The notes under the pieces: generated by a model
The model's database searches: none
The model's input: the letters and a program-made list of their open reading frames with translations, nothing else
What the model was told of the DNA's origin: nothing
Assembly (NCBI RefSeq): GCF_002277025.1
Contig: NZ_NIWD01000016.1
Span: 2,468-66,467 of the forward strand
Direction: 5' to 3'
DNA: 64,000 nt
Source: Sphingopyxis sp. GW247-27LB
GTDB taxonomy: Bacteria; Pseudomonadota; Alphaproteobacteria; Sphingomonadales; Sphingomonadaceae
Part shown: piece by piece, positions 20,609-30,071 of the stretch
Layout: each line of letters begins with the position of its first letter
Position numbering within the stretch: position 1 is the stretch's first letter
Position numbers and translations under genes: made by a program

Positions 20609-21193
20609 ATGTGCTTTGCAAAGGCTTTCCCCATGACTGAAGCAACGACCGAAGCATCACGTCAAGCGTCGCGCGACGATCTCGCAACGCAGGTCCTCGC
20701 CAACAACCGCGTGGCGGGGCGGCGCGTGGCGGTGGCCGAAAGCTGCACCGGCGGCATGGTTTGCGCCGCGCTGACCGACATCGCCGGGAGCAGCGACGTG
20801 TTTTCAGCGGGCTTCATCACCTATTCGGCCGACGCCAAGAAAACCCAGCTCGAGGTCAGCGGCGAGATCCTCGAAACCTTCGGCGAAGTGTCGCTCGCGA
20901 CCGCGTGGGCGATGGCCGCGGGCGCGCTCGCCAAAAGCGATGCCGACGTCGCGGTCGCGATCACCGGAATCGCGGGCCCCGGCGGCGGATCGGAAAAGAA
21001 GCCGGTCGGCCAGGTCGTCTTCGCGCGCGCGCTGCGCGGGCAGGATCCCGACGATTATTTCACCCAGCGCGTCCAGTTCCAGTCGACCGATCGCGCCGCT
21101 ATCCGCCACGCAGCGACGCTTTTCGCACTCGACCTGCTTCAGCCCGAAAAGGATTCGCTGCGGCCGTCCGAGGACATCGAGCTTCCGGCTTGA
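20609..21193 (+). CDS. pncC: CinA C-terminal-type nicotinamide-nucleotide amidase
   Basis: Stand-alone CinA C-terminal domain, which deamidates NMN to nicotinate mononucleotide in pyridine-nucleotide recycling. Visible motifs are VAVAESCTGGMV (nucleophile Ser region), ITYSADAKKTQL and ITGIAGPGGGSEKKPVG. The N-terminal molybdopterin-binding half of full CinA is absent, as in E. coli YgaD/PncC. The ATG at 20609 has AGGAG four bases upstream and gives 194 residues; an internal ATG at 20633 would give 186. The gene ends just before the inverted-repeat element. Confidence 0.9.
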   Translation: MCFAKAFPMTEATTEASRQASRDDLATQVLANNRVAGRRVAVAESCTGGMVCAALTDIAGSSDVFSAGFITYSADAKKTQLEVSGEILETFGEVSLATAWAMAAGALAKSDADVAVAITGIAGPGGGSEKKPVGQVVFARALRGQDPDDYFTQRVQFQSTDRAAIRHAATLFALDLLQPEKDSLRPSEDIELPA

Positions 21194-21220
21194 GGGCAGC
21201 GCAAGAACAGCGCTTTGTCG

Positions 21221-21326
21221 GCTTGGGGGTGGATTTGAGCCATTCCCCTCCCTTTTAGGGAGGGGTTAGGGGTGGGTGCGCGAGCGGAGCGAGCCCGCAA
21301 AAGAACGCCGCCTTCGGCGGCTACCC
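21221..21326. repeat. Inverted-repeat element, copy 2
   Basis: Reverse-complement partner of 1-106 with about four mismatches and no gaps. It includes the stem CCCCTCCC/GGGAGGGG at 21245-21265 and GCCGCC/GGCGGC near 21307-21321. A separate but related hairpin CCCCTCCCT/AGGGAGGGG lies at 21335-21355. It fills the convergent gap between the cinA-like gene and the GFA-family gene and could serve as a two-way terminator. Confidence 0.85.
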
Positions 21327-21386
21327 ACCCCCAGCCCCTCCCTAGAAGGGAGGGGAGAAGGTATGGCCGCAACCGGTCGGCCGCCG

Positions 21387-21812
21387 TCATTCGCTCGTCG
21401 CGGTTTTCACCGGATTTCTGGCGTGCGCGGCGATCGCGGGTGGAAGCTCCAGCCACGGGTGCCGGTCTTCGCACCACACCGTCTGTTCGGGCATCGGGAA
21501 ACCGGGATCGGCGAAGGCGCCCGCCGCGACGCCGATCAGATGGGGCATGCGCTCGGGCTCCCACCAGAGCGACGATCCGCATTCGGGGCAGAAGTGGAAG
21601 GCGACGTCGAAGCCGCTCGCCGATGGCCGGACGAAGCGCTTGACCGAGCCCGCCGTCCGCTCGACGCGTTCGCGCGGAAAGAAGGCGGCGACGCTGAATA
21701 GCGACCCGGTTCGCCGTTGGCAGTCGAGGCAATGGCACATCGAGACCTTCGACGGCTCGCCCGCGCAGCGGAGGACGAGCTGGCCGCAATGGCAGGAGGC
21801 GTGGCGTTCCAT
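21387..21812 (-). CDS. GFA/CENP-V family zinc protein
   Basis: A small (141-residue) member of the glutathione-dependent formaldehyde-activating (GFA) fold family. Zinc-binding motifs are intact: SCHCGQL near the N-terminus, CHCLDCQRRTGS, and FCPECGSSLWW. Most members have no proven formaldehyde activity, so a thiol-adduct or general zinc-protein role is only a guess. An upstream in-frame GTG (21830) exists, but MERHASCHCGQL matches the usual family N-terminus. Confidence 0.87.
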   Translation of the reverse strand: MERHASCHCGQLVLRCAGEPSKVSMCHCLDCQRRTGSLFSVAAFFPRERVERTAGSVKRFVRPSASGFDVAFHFCPECGSSLWWEPERMPHLIGVAAGAFADPGFPMPEQTVWCEDRHPWLELPPAIAAHARNPVKTATSE

Positions 21813-21855
21813 CGCCACGACCCATATCACCGCTCAGCGGGCGAACATAGGGCGC

Positions 21856-22536
21856 TCAGGAGATGCGGAAACTCAGCAGCGTGAAGCGCGCGCGACCCGT
21901 CGCGTAGACGCCGTGACCGCGCCCGCCGACCGATCCGAACACCAGCCCGACGCGGGAGGACTGTCCCAGCGCCTCGCGAAACTCGCGCGGGTTCATGCCG
22001 GCGGTTCGGCTCATCACCGAACCCCAGCTTGGATCGTCGAGCCGCACCGTCAACTCGTGCACGCCGGGCGCGATCGTCTGCATGGTCGCGGGCGGCGCGA
22101 ACCAGCGATAATATTGATAGCGGCCCTTCGCGGTCCAATTGTCGCCGCGGCGCTGGAAATAGAGGGTGATGGCGGCGGTGCGGTCGGGAAATTGCAAGGG
22201 GACGAAGCGAACCCCGGGAGCGGCATCGACGCGGTAGCGGACGCTGATCTTCGTCTTGCCGGCGAGACTGCCCGGATCGAAGGTAACATAATGGACATGC
22301 CCGCCGCGCCCGCGCCCGTCCGACTCGCGGGGGAAATCGAACGACCAGCCCTGTCCCCTTCCCTGCGCCGGACGCAGCGGCATGCCGACCGAATAATTCT
22401 TTCCGCGGATGATCGGGCCGATTTCCCAATCCTGCGCTGAGCCCTGCGCCATTTGACCCCAGGCGGGAACGGAGAGCGCGCCGGCGAGCAGCGCGAGGGC
22501 CAGAGGACGGGCGCGGATGCGGAATCTGTTCGTCAT
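21856..22536 (-). CDS. Secreted protein of unknown function (beta-sandwich-like)
   Basis: A 226-residue product with a signal peptide (RPLALALLAGALSVPAWGQ). The mature part alternates short hydrophobic strands with aromatic residues (YYRWFAPP, VHELTVRLDDPSWG), suggesting a carbohydrate-binding-like beta-sandwich; this is impression rather than a recognised family. No catalytic motif is seen. It lies 44 nt upstream of the GFA gene in the same direction and is divergent from the autotransporter. Confidence 0.7.
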   Translation of the reverse strand: MTNRFRIRARPLALALLAGALSVPAWGQMAQGSAQDWEIGPIIRGKNYSVGMPLRPAQGRGQGWSFDFPRESDGRGRGGHVHYVTFDPGSLAGKTKISVRYRVDAAPGVRFVPLQFPDRTAAITLYFQRRGDNWTAKGRYQYYRWFAPPATMQTIAPGVHELTVRLDDPSWGSVMSRTAGMNPREFREALGQSSRVGLVFGSVGGRGHGVYATGRARFTLLSFRIS

Positions 22537-22681
22537 GCCGCCAGCCTAGCCGCTGCGCCTGACGATGCGCTGAACGACGCCTTCATCGCGCCGACAAAAT
22601 AGTTTCAAGGCCCGGCGGCGCGGGCTCCGTCTTGCGATTGTCCCCGGGAGGACGTCCCGAACCGATCACAAGAGGAATTTC

Positions 22682-25600
22682 ATGCGCAAGACTTTGCTGG
22701 CGTCGACCTGCCTGGCCGCGATGGCCGCCATGCCCGCCCACGCCGAGACCACGATCTCCACCGCCACGACGACGCCGGTCAAGACCTCGACTATCAAGTC
22801 GGGCGCGCCCGACGACATCAAGATCACCAAGGACGGCTCGATCAAGCCGACCGGCGGGACCGCGGTCACGATCGACAGCAACAACAAGGTCGTCAACGAA
22901 GGCACGATCGAGATCGGCAACGTCAATGGCGCGACGGGCATCTTCGCCAACGCCGGCGTGACGGGATCGATCACCAACGCCGCGACCGGCAAGATCATCA
23001 TCAACGAACCCTATGCCCCGACCGACATCGACAATGACGGCGACATCGACGGTCCCTTCGCGGTCGGCAGCAATCGCACCGGCATCGCGACCGGTGGCGC
23101 CTTCACCGGTAACATCGTCAATTCGGGCGAGATCACGATCGAGGGCAATGATTCGGCGGGTATCCGCCTTGGCGGTCCGCTGACCGGCAAATTCACCAAT
23201 GACGGCACCATCTCGGTGCTCGGCGACAATGCGCTTGGCGTCGGGTTGCAGGACGTCACCGGCAACGTGCGCCTCGCCGGCAAGATTGCCGCGATCGGCG
23301 AGAACGCGATGGCGGCGCAGCTCACCGGCGACATCACCGGCGCGCTCGAGGTGCAGGGCGAACTGACCGCGAGCGGCTATCGCTACACCACCGCGCCCGC
23401 CGACCCGTCGAAGCTCGACGCCGACGACCTGCTGCAGGGCGGCCCGGCGCTGTCGATCGAGGGCGACGTGACCGGCGGCATCATCCTGTCGGTCCCGCCC
23501 AAGGACTCGAGCGAAACCGACAAGGACGAGGATGACGACGGCATCGAGGACGCCAAGGAAGGCTCGGCTGCCGTGCGCTCCTTCGGGTCGGCTCCGGCGA
23601 TGCAGGTTGGCTCGGCGAGCCGCGACATCACGATCGGCGCGGTCGCCGGGACCGGCACCAATTTCGGTCTGATCATCAATGGCGGGGTCGTCGGCAGCGG
23701 CGTCTACACCGGCGTCGATTCGACGGGCCTCCAGATCGGCGGCCTTGGCGGCGCGGTCGATATTTCGGGCGGCGTCAGCGTCGGCGGCGCGGTGAACGCG
23801 ATTTCGAAGGATGCCTCGGCCACCGCGATGCGAATCGGCGCGGGCGCGACGGTTCCCGAAATCCGCGTTTCGGGCAAGGTCGACGCGACCACCGGCGGCA
23901 AGGCGGCTGACTCGGTCGCAACCGCGATTCTGGTCGAGACCGGCAGCAACGTTGGCCTGATCCGCAACAGCGGCACGGTCAGCGCCAAGGTTGGCGGCGA
24001 AGACGCCACCGCGCGCGCGATCGTCGACCTGTCGGGCAATGTCGATCTGGTCGAGAACAGCGGTGCGATCAGCGCCACCGGCGGCAAGGACGCCGCCGAC
24101 AATATCGCGATCGACCTCGTCGCCAATGCGGGCGGCGCGACGGTGAAGCAGATCGCGGTCGGCGAAGGCAAGACCGCGCCGAGCATCGTCGGCGACGTTC
24201 GCTTCGGCGGCGGCAGCGACGTCTTCGATATCGCGGACGGCACAGTGAAGGGCAACACGAGCTTCGGCGCCGGCAACAACCAGCTGAAACTATCGGGCGA
24301 CGCCGCCTATACCGGCAACGCGACCTTCGGCGGCGGCAACGACAGCATCGCGATGGAGGGTTCGTCGCGCTTCACCGGGCTCGCCGATTTCGGCGGCGGC
24401 AGCGATACGCTGAGCATCGGCGGTGCATCGGTCTTTTCGGGCACGCTCGCCAATTCGGCGGGGCTTGGCGTGAGCGTCGACGGCGGCGTCTTCGACGTCC
24501 AGGGTGCGGCGACGATTTCCTCGCTTTCGGTCGCCGGCGAGGGCGTGCTGGGCGTGACGCTCGACGGCGGCGACGGCGGCACCGCGCTGACGGTGACCGG
24601 CAATGCGAGCTTCGACGAGGATTCGAAGCTCGCGCTCCAGCTCACCAGCATCGACGGCGCCGAGGGCGAGCATGTCGTGCTGTCGGCGGGCTCGCTGACG
24701 GGCGCCGACAATCTGACCGCCGAAACGACGCTCCTCCCCTTCCTCTACAAGGGCGAGCTGACGGCGAGCGGGAACACGCTGGTCGTCGACGTGTCGCGCA
24801 AGAGCGTCAGCGAACTCGGGCTCAACCGCTCCGAAGCGAGCGCGTTCGACGCGGCGTTCGAGGCGCTGGGCGCCGACGAGGATATCGAGGGCGTGTTCCT
24901 GCGCATCGCCGACGGCGAGCAGTTCCGCGGCCAGCTCCAGCAGATGCTGCCCGAGCATGAGGGCGGCGTGTTCGAAACCGTCACCACCGGCTCACGCGCG
25001 CTGGCGCGCTACCTCCAGGATCCCAACGCACCGTTCCAGGACGAGGGCAAATGGGGTTATTGGGTGAACCAGGCCGTGTGGGGTACCTCGAAGGGCATCG
25101 GCGACACCGCGAGCTACGACGTCACCGGCTGGGGCATCTCGCTCGGCGCCGAGATCAAGACCGACCTCGGCAATTTCGGCGGCTCGGTCGCCTTCCTCAG
25201 CGGCAAGGACGGCAACGGCAGCAACGACAATGAGGTGAGCACGAGCCAGTTCGAGGGCGCGCTGCACTGGCGCCTGCGGTCGGACGGCTTCATGGCCAAT
25301 GCCCGCGTGTCGGGCGCGCCAATCAAGATGAAGGGCACCCGCAACTTCCGCGCCGAAGCCGGTGCCGATGACATCGACAAGACGATGCGCGGGAAATGGG
25401 ACGGCACGCTCTATTCGGCGTCGGGCTCGCTGGCCTATGACGCGCGGACGAGCGGCAACCTGTCGTTCCGCCCGATGGTCGCGGTCGATTATTACAAGCT
25501 GAAGGAGGACGGCTACACCGAAACCGGTGGCGGCGACGCACTCGACCTCAATGTGCTCGGCCGCAGCAGCGACGAGCTGGCGGTGACCGGGACGGTCGCG

Positions 25601-25888
25601 GTCGGTCTCGATTTCGGCGGCAACGACGAATATGACGGCTGGACGCGCTTCGAGGTCGAAGCCGGCCGGCGCCAGCTCGTCGGCGGCTCGCTGGGCGCGA
25701 CGGTCGCCTCGTTCAAGGACGGCGACGCCTTCACCCTGATTCCCGAGGAACGCACGAGCGGCTGGGTCGGGCGCCTGCGCGCGATCGCCGGCAACTCGGC
25801 TTTCCAGGTTGGCGGCGAAGTCTCCGCGGAGGAACAGCAAAGCCACTTCGGCTGGTCGTTCCGCGCCAGCCTCAAGGTCGGCCTGTAA
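22682..25888 (+). CDS. Autotransporter (type Va secretion) outer-membrane protein
   Basis: A 1068-residue protein with a signal peptide (MRKTLLASTCLAAMAAMPAHA), a long passenger rich in Gly/Asn/Asp/Thr with repeated short strands such as GNIVNSGEITIEGN and GKFTNDGTISVLGD (beta-helix-like), and a C-terminal autotransporter barrel of about 270 residues starting near GKWGYWVNQAVWG. The passenger carries DIDNDGDIDG and DKDEDDDGIEDA, which look like calcium-binding loops. The last residue is Leu where barrels usually end in Phe. The passenger function (adhesion, biofilm) is not evident. AGAGGA precedes the ATG. It lies directly upstream of the sigma/FecR/receptor cassette but has its own terminator-like hairpin. 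Confidence 0.9.
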   Translation: MRKTLLASTCLAAMAAMPAHAETTISTATTTPVKTSTIKSGAPDDIKITKDGSIKPTGGTAVTIDSNNKVVNEGTIEIGNVNGATGIFANAGVTGSITNAATGKIIINEPYAPTDIDNDGDIDGPFAVGSNRTGIATGGAFTGNIVNSGEITIEGNDSAGIRLGGPLTGKFTNDGTISVLGDNALGVGLQDVTGNVRLAGKIAAIGENAMAAQLTGDITGALEVQGELTASGYRYTTAPADPSKLDADDLLQGGPALSIEGDVTGGIILSVPPKDSSETDKDEDDDGIEDAKEGSAAVRSFGSAPAMQVGSASRDITIGAVAGTGTNFGLIINGGVVGSGVYTGVDSTGLQIGGLGGAVDISGGVSVGGAVNAISKDASATAMRIGAGATVPEIRVSGKVDATTGGKAADSVATAILVETGSNVGLIRNSGTVSAKVGGEDATARAIVDLSGNVDLVENSGAISATGGKDAADNIAIDLVANAGGATVKQIAVGEGKTAPSIVGDVRFGGGSDVFDIADGTVKGNTSFGAGNNQLKLSGDAAYTGNATFGGGNDSIAMEGSSRFTGLADFGGGSDTLSIGGASVFSGTLANSAGLGVSVDGGVFDVQGAATISSLSVAGEGVLGVTLDGGDGGTALTVTGNASFDEDSKLALQLTSIDGAEGEHVVLSAGSLTGADNLTAETTLLPFLYKGELTASGNTLVVDVSRKSVSELGLNRSEASAFDAAFEALGADEDIEGVFLRIADGEQFRGQLQQMLPEHEGGVFETVTTGSRALARYLQDPNAPFQDEGKWGYWVNQAVWGTSKGIGDTASYDVTGWGISLGAEIKTDLGNFGGSVAFLSGKDGNGSNDNEVSTSQFEGALHWRLRSDGFMANARVSGAPIKMKGTRNFRAEAGADDIDKTMRGKWDGTLYSASGSLAYDARTSGNLSFRPMVAVDYYKLKEDGYTETGGGDALDLNVLGRSSDELAVTGTVAVGLDFGGNDEYDGWTRFEVEAGRRQLVGGSLGATVASFKDGDAFTLIPEERTSGWVGRLRAIAGNSAFQVGGEVSAEEQQSHFGWSFRASLKVGL

Positions 25889-25939
25889 GGCCGGCACGAA
25901 CTGCGGATCGACCCAAAGCCCCCCGGGTCGGTCCCGCCC

Positions 25940-25977
25940 GCAAGGGGGAAGCCCTCCTCACCCTGCTTCCCCCTTGC
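25940..25977 (+). terminator. Strong hairpin after the autotransporter
   Basis: A perfect 12-bp stem GCAAGGGGGAAG/CTTCCCCCTTGC with a 14-nt loop lies 51 nt after the autotransporter stop. A TTTT run follows only about 12 nt later, so efficiency is uncertain. The remainder up to the sigma-factor start at 26161 holds no recognisable gene and presumably the cassette's promoter. Confidence 0.6.
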
Positions 25978-26160
25978 CTAGGGCCCTTTTGGATAGATCG
26001 ACCGATGCTCGCTCTGGCAGCCTCCCCCCACCCCTTCATTCCCGCGCCGCGGTTGCGCGCGCTCGCCGAGCCGCTATATGAGGGCGCCATCAGGGGGACG
26101 TACCGGGCCAGGGGTGCGGGTACCGGCTCACAACGAACGGCGTTCCTAACCAAGCGAAGC

Positions 26161-26682
26161 ATGACCCAGGCGACCGATCGAACCGACGCCGCGCAAGGCA
26201 TCGAAGGCGTATTGCTCGCCAACCGTGAACGCATCGTGCGTTTCCTGGTGGTGCGCGGCGCGGGCGATGCGGCGGAGGATCTGTTTCAGGACCTTTGGAT
26301 GCGCCTGACCGAGCGCCGCATGGGGCCGGTCGCCGATCCGCTGGCCTATGCGATGCGCGCTGCGAACAATCTCATGCTCGACCGCTATCGCTCGGCGCGC
26401 CAGAGCGATCTGCGCGACAAGGCGTGGGGCGAAAGCGCCGCCGTCCAGAAACCCTCGGCCGAAAGCACCCTGATCTCTCGCGAGCAGCTCGCACTCGTCG
26501 AACAAGCGATCGCCGCGACCGGCGAACGCCCCGCGCGCATCTTTCGCCGGTTTCGCGTCGACGGCGCGCAACAGCGCGAAATCGCCGCCGAAATGGGTAT
26601 CAGCCTGAGCACCGTCGAGGCCGATCTGCGCAAGGTCTATGCCGCGCTCGCCGCAGTGAGGAGGCAGTTCGATGCGCCCTGA
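26161..26682 (+). CDS. ECF sigma factor, FecI-like
   Basis: An extracytoplasmic-function sigma-70 protein of 173 residues. Region 2 is visible around DAAEDLFQDLWMRL and the core-binding NNLMLDRYRSARQ; region 4 helix-turn-helix is around QQREIAAEMGISLSTVEADLRKVYAAL. A longer frame from 26005 exists, but the ATG at 26161 matches family size. It overlaps the fecR-like gene by 11 nt and directs, by analogy with FecI, transcription of the receptor gene when the outer-membrane signal is transmitted. Confidence 0.9.
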   Translation: MTQATDRTDAAQGIEGVLLANRERIVRFLVVRGAGDAAEDLFQDLWMRLTERRMGPVADPLAYAMRAANNLMLDRYRSARQSDLRDKAWGESAAVQKPSAESTLISREQLALVEQAIAATGERPARIFRRFRVDGAQQREIAAEMGISLSTVEADLRKVYAALAAVRRQFDAP

Positions 26683-27610
26683 CCTGCACCCTGACATCGA
26701 AGCGCGGGCCATCGACTGGATGATCCGCCAGCGCGACCCCGGCTTTGCCGAGTGGGACGCCTTCGCGGACTGGCTGGCCGAGGATCCCGGCCACGCCGAC
26801 GCCTATGACGCGATCGCCAGCCTCGACGCCGACCTCGATGCGCTGCCCCCGGCCGCGAAGCCGCAGGTCGTGTGGGAAGAAACGCCGGTGCGCCGCCGTC
26901 CGTCGCGCCGCGCCTGGTTCGGCGGGGCGGTCGCTGCCGCGCTCGTCGCGGTGGTGAGCGTTTCGAGCTTCAATCTGCTCGGCGATGCGAACCGCATCGA
27001 GACCGCGGCGGGCGAGCACCGCACCATCACGCTCGCCGACGGATCGAAGATCGAGATCAATGGCGCGTCGCTGGTGACGCTCGACGACGATCGCCCACGC
27101 TTCGCCCGGCTCGAACGCGGCGAGGCGATGTTCCATGTCGTCCACCGCGACGGCGACCCCTTCGTCGTCGAAGCGGGCAAGGCCGAGATCGTCGACCTCG
27201 GCACCGCTTTCAACGTCGTCCGGCGGAACGCGGGAACGTCGGTGGCGGTGTCCGAAGGCGTCGTCGCCTATAATCCGCGGCGCGAGAATGTCCGCGTCGT
27301 CGCCGGACAGGGACTCGACGCTACCGACGATGGCCAGGAGGCGCCCAAGGTTCATGATGTCGAGGTCGCCAACGTCGGCGGCTGGCGCACCGGCCTGCTC
27401 GTCTACAACGGAACCCCGCTGACCGACGTCGCCGACGATCTGCGGCGCACTGCAGGAATGGAGATCCGCATCGCGCCCGAGGCGAGCGATCTGTCCTTCC
27501 GCGGCGCGCTGATCATCGCCGAGGACCGCGGCCGCACCGTCGCCGACCTCGCCGCCCTGTCGGGCACACGCGCCGAACGGCGGGGCGACGGCTGGGTGTT
27601 GACGCGCTGA
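26672..27610 (+). CDS. FecR-family anti-sigma/transmembrane regulator
   Basis: A 312-residue signal-transfer protein. The cytoplasmic N-terminal FecR domain (AIDWMIRQRDPGFAEWDAFADWLAEDPGHADAYD) binds the sigma factor, a single membrane segment lies at about 80-103 (FGGAVAAALVAVVSV), and the periplasmic FecR domain carries GEHRTITLADGSKIEING. The C-terminal part (LTDVADDLRRTAGMEIRI onward) looks STN-like and would contact the receptor's N-terminal domain. It is placed between sigma factor and receptor, one base before the receptor ATG region. Confidence 0.92.
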   Translation: MRPDLHPDIEARAIDWMIRQRDPGFAEWDAFADWLAEDPGHADAYDAIASLDADLDALPPAAKPQVVWEETPVRRRPSRRAWFGGAVAAALVAVVSVSSFNLLGDANRIETAAGEHRTITLADGSKIEINGASLVTLDDDRPRFARLERGEAMFHVVHRDGDPFVVEAGKAEIVDLGTAFNVVRRNAGTSVAVSEGVVAYNPRRENVRVVAGQGLDATDDGQEAPKVHDVEVANVGGWRTGLLVYNGTPLTDVADDLRRTAGMEIRIAPEASDLSFRGALIIAEDRGRTVADLAALSGTRAERRGDGWVLTR

Positions 27611-27611
27611 G

Positions 27612-30038
27612 ATGACGGGCCGCTTTCCCCTGATCGCGGCCACCGCGCTGTGCGTCTCCGTCCAGGCGCAGGCGGCGGAGCAGCATCGGTTCGACGTTCC
27701 GGCGGGTAATTTGTCGACCGCCTTGCCGGTGCTGAGCCGCCAGGCGGGGGTCAGCATCAGCGTCGCCGACGCCGACCTGTGGAACGGCCGCGTCAAGGCC
27801 GTGCGCGGGCGGATGAGCGTCGAGGATGCGATCCGCCGCATGCTCGCGGGCTCCGATGCGCGCGCGGTGCGCGTGAGCGAAACGAGCTGGCGCATCGAGC
27901 GGCGCCCGCCCTCGCCGCGCGTGGCCCGCCGCGCCACCTCGCCGCCGCGCCACGCGACGCGCCCGGGCCCGGCCCCTGATGGCGTCGCGCCGCCTGGGGA
28001 CGAGATTATCGTCACCGCGTCGAAGACCGATCTTCCCCATTCGCATTTTGCGGGCGTCGCCACCGTTCTCGATGGCGGCGATTTGGCGTTCGGCGGCGAG
28101 CGCGGGATGGAATCGATCCTCGCGCGCATGGCGACCGTCTCCTCGACCCATCTGGGATCGGGGCGCAACAAGCTGTTCATCCGCGGCATTGCCGATTCGA
28201 GCTTCACCGGCCCGACCCAGTCGACGGTCGGCCAATATCTGGGCGACATCCGCCTGAGCTACAACGCGCCCGACCCCGATCTCCGCCTCTACGACGTCGA
28301 CAGCGTCGAGATTCTCGAAGGCCCGCAGGGCACGCTCTATGGCGCGGGGTCGCTCGGCGGCATCATCCGGGTCGTGCCGAAGGCGCCGACCCCCGATCGG
28401 ATGGAATTGCAGGCGATCGCCGGCGCCTCGGTGACCCAGCACGGCGACCCGGGCGGCGACCTCGGCGCCATCGCCAATGTGCCGGTCGGCGACCGCCATG
28501 CGCTGCGCCTCGTCGGCTATATGCTGACCGACGGCGGTTATATCGACAATCCGCTGCGCGGCCAGGACGACGTCAATCGCGTCGAGGTCCGCGGCGGTCG
28601 CGGCACCTTCCGCCTCGACGTGGGCGATGACTGGACCGTCGATCTCGGCGGCGTCTATCAGGCCACGACCTCGAAAGACGCGCAATACGCCGACAAGGAT
28701 GCGCCGCCGCTGACCCGCTATTCGCTGGTCGAGCAGAACGCCCGCGCGCGCTACGGCATGGCGACGCTGGTTGTCGCGAAGGATTGGGGCGACCTGCACT
28801 TCCAGTCGTCGAACGCCTTCATCAGTCATCGCCTGTTCGAGCGGTTCGACGCAAGCGGCGCCGATGGCGAGCCGCGCGTGCTCGACCAGTCGAACCGGAC
28901 GCGCATGTTCGTCAGCGAGACGCGGCTCTCGCGGCCCTTCCACGAGGGGTTGGGCTGGGTGGTCGGCGCGAGCTTCGTCGACAACAGGACGCGCCAGCAG
29001 CGCGAATATGGCGAACTCTCTTTCCAGGCACCGCTGACGGGGGTGACCAACCGCATCACCGAATTCACCGGTTATGGCGAGGCGACGGTCGAACTGATGC
29101 CGAAGCTGCTCGTCGCCGGCGGCCTCCGGGTTTCGCACGCGCGGCTCGGCGGCAGCGGCGAGGATGTGCCTTTCGCGATCGCGATGGCCGAACGGGCGAT
29201 CACCGCGCACCGAACCGAGACCGACCTTCTTCCCTCCTTCTCGGTGCTCGCGAAGCCTGTGCGCAATGTCACGCTTTACGCCCGCTATCAGGAGGGTTTC
29301 CGTCCCGGCGGGCTTGCGATCGATAGCAGCTTCGTGCGGCGATTCCGCAACGACCAGGTCCGCACATGGGAAGGCGGCGTGCGCTTCGGCGAGAAGGGCC
29401 AGAGCCCCTTCGACGCCCATATTTCAATATCCTACAGCCGTTGGCGCGACATCCAGGCCGATTTCATCGATTCGAACGGCTTCCCCAGCACGGCCAATAT
29501 CGGCGATGGGCGCATCACGAGCATTTCGGGCGCCTTCGCGGTGCAGCCTTTGCCGTCGCTGTCGCTGGAGGTCGGCGCGGTCTACAACCACAGCCGGGTC
29601 GATGAACTGTTCGCGGGCGAATTGCGGACGATCGCGACGCGATTTGCCGCCGATGGTCAGGCGCCCCAGTTTTCCGCGCTGCTGGCGCGGCTTGGGCAAA
29701 TCCCCAACATTGCGCGCTACGCCGTTCGCGGCGCGGTGAATTATGCGATCCCGATCGGCGACGAGGATTTCCGCGTCAACGGCTGGGCCCATTATGTCGG
29801 GCCGTCGCGGCTCGGGATCGGGCCGATCCTCGGCGAAGGCCAGGGCGATTATGTCGACACGGGGCTCGCGGCGCGCATCGGAAACGAGCGGCGCGGCTTG
29901 TCGCTGACGCTGACGAACCTGTTCGACGCCCGCGGCAACCGCTTCGCGCTCGGCACGCCCTTCGTCGAGGGGAGCGCGGGCTATCTGACCCCGCTGCGCC
30001 CCCGGACGCTGCGGATCGCGGTCGACGTGGCCTATTGA
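27612..30038 (+). CDS. TonB-dependent receptor with N-terminal STN signalling domain
   Basis: An 808-residue outer-membrane transducer. After the signal peptide (to about residue 21) comes an STN domain (about 22-97; FDVPAGNLSTALPVLSRQAGVSISV), then a TonB box region (DEIIVTASK), the plug with VDSVEILEGPQGTLYGAGSL, and a 22-strand barrel ending LRIAVDVAY. The STN domain passes the occupancy signal to FecR. The substrate is unknown: siderophore, haem or another ligand all fit, and no siderophore genes are nearby. A clear terminator follows. Confidence 0.93.
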   Translation: MTGRFPLIAATALCVSVQAQAAEQHRFDVPAGNLSTALPVLSRQAGVSISVADADLWNGRVKAVRGRMSVEDAIRRMLAGSDARAVRVSETSWRIERRPPSPRVARRATSPPRHATRPGPAPDGVAPPGDEIIVTASKTDLPHSHFAGVATVLDGGDLAFGGERGMESILARMATVSSTHLGSGRNKLFIRGIADSSFTGPTQSTVGQYLGDIRLSYNAPDPDLRLYDVDSVEILEGPQGTLYGAGSLGGIIRVVPKAPTPDRMELQAIAGASVTQHGDPGGDLGAIANVPVGDRHALRLVGYMLTDGGYIDNPLRGQDDVNRVEVRGGRGTFRLDVGDDWTVDLGGVYQATTSKDAQYADKDAPPLTRYSLVEQNARARYGMATLVVAKDWGDLHFQSSNAFISHRLFERFDASGADGEPRVLDQSNRTRMFVSETRLSRPFHEGLGWVVGASFVDNRTRQQREYGELSFQAPLTGVTNRITEFTGYGEATVELMPKLLVAGGLRVSHARLGGSGEDVPFAIAMAERAITAHRTETDLLPSFSVLAKPVRNVTLYARYQEGFRPGGLAIDSSFVRRFRNDQVRTWEGGVRFGEKGQSPFDAHISISYSRWRDIQADFIDSNGFPSTANIGDGRITSISGAFAVQPLPSLSLEVGAVYNHSRVDELFAGELRTIATRFAADGQAPQFSALLARLGQIPNIARYAVRGAVNYAIPIGDEDFRVNGWAHYVGPSRLGIGPILGEGQGDYVDTGLAARIGNERRGLSLTLTNLFDARGNRFALGTPFVEGSAGYLTPLRPRTLRIAVDVAY

Positions 30039-30041
30039 AGG

Positions 30042-30069
30042 GCCCCTCCTCCGAAGAGGAGGGGCTTTT
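30042..30069 (+). terminator. Rho-independent terminator of the receptor cassette
   Basis: A perfect 10-bp GC-rich stem GCCCCTCCTC/GAGGAGGGGC with loop CGAA, followed directly by TTTT on the plus strand. It starts 3 nt after the receptor stop and separates it from the convergent acyl-CoA dehydrogenase gene ending at 30072. Confidence 0.9.
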
Positions 30070-30071
30070 CG

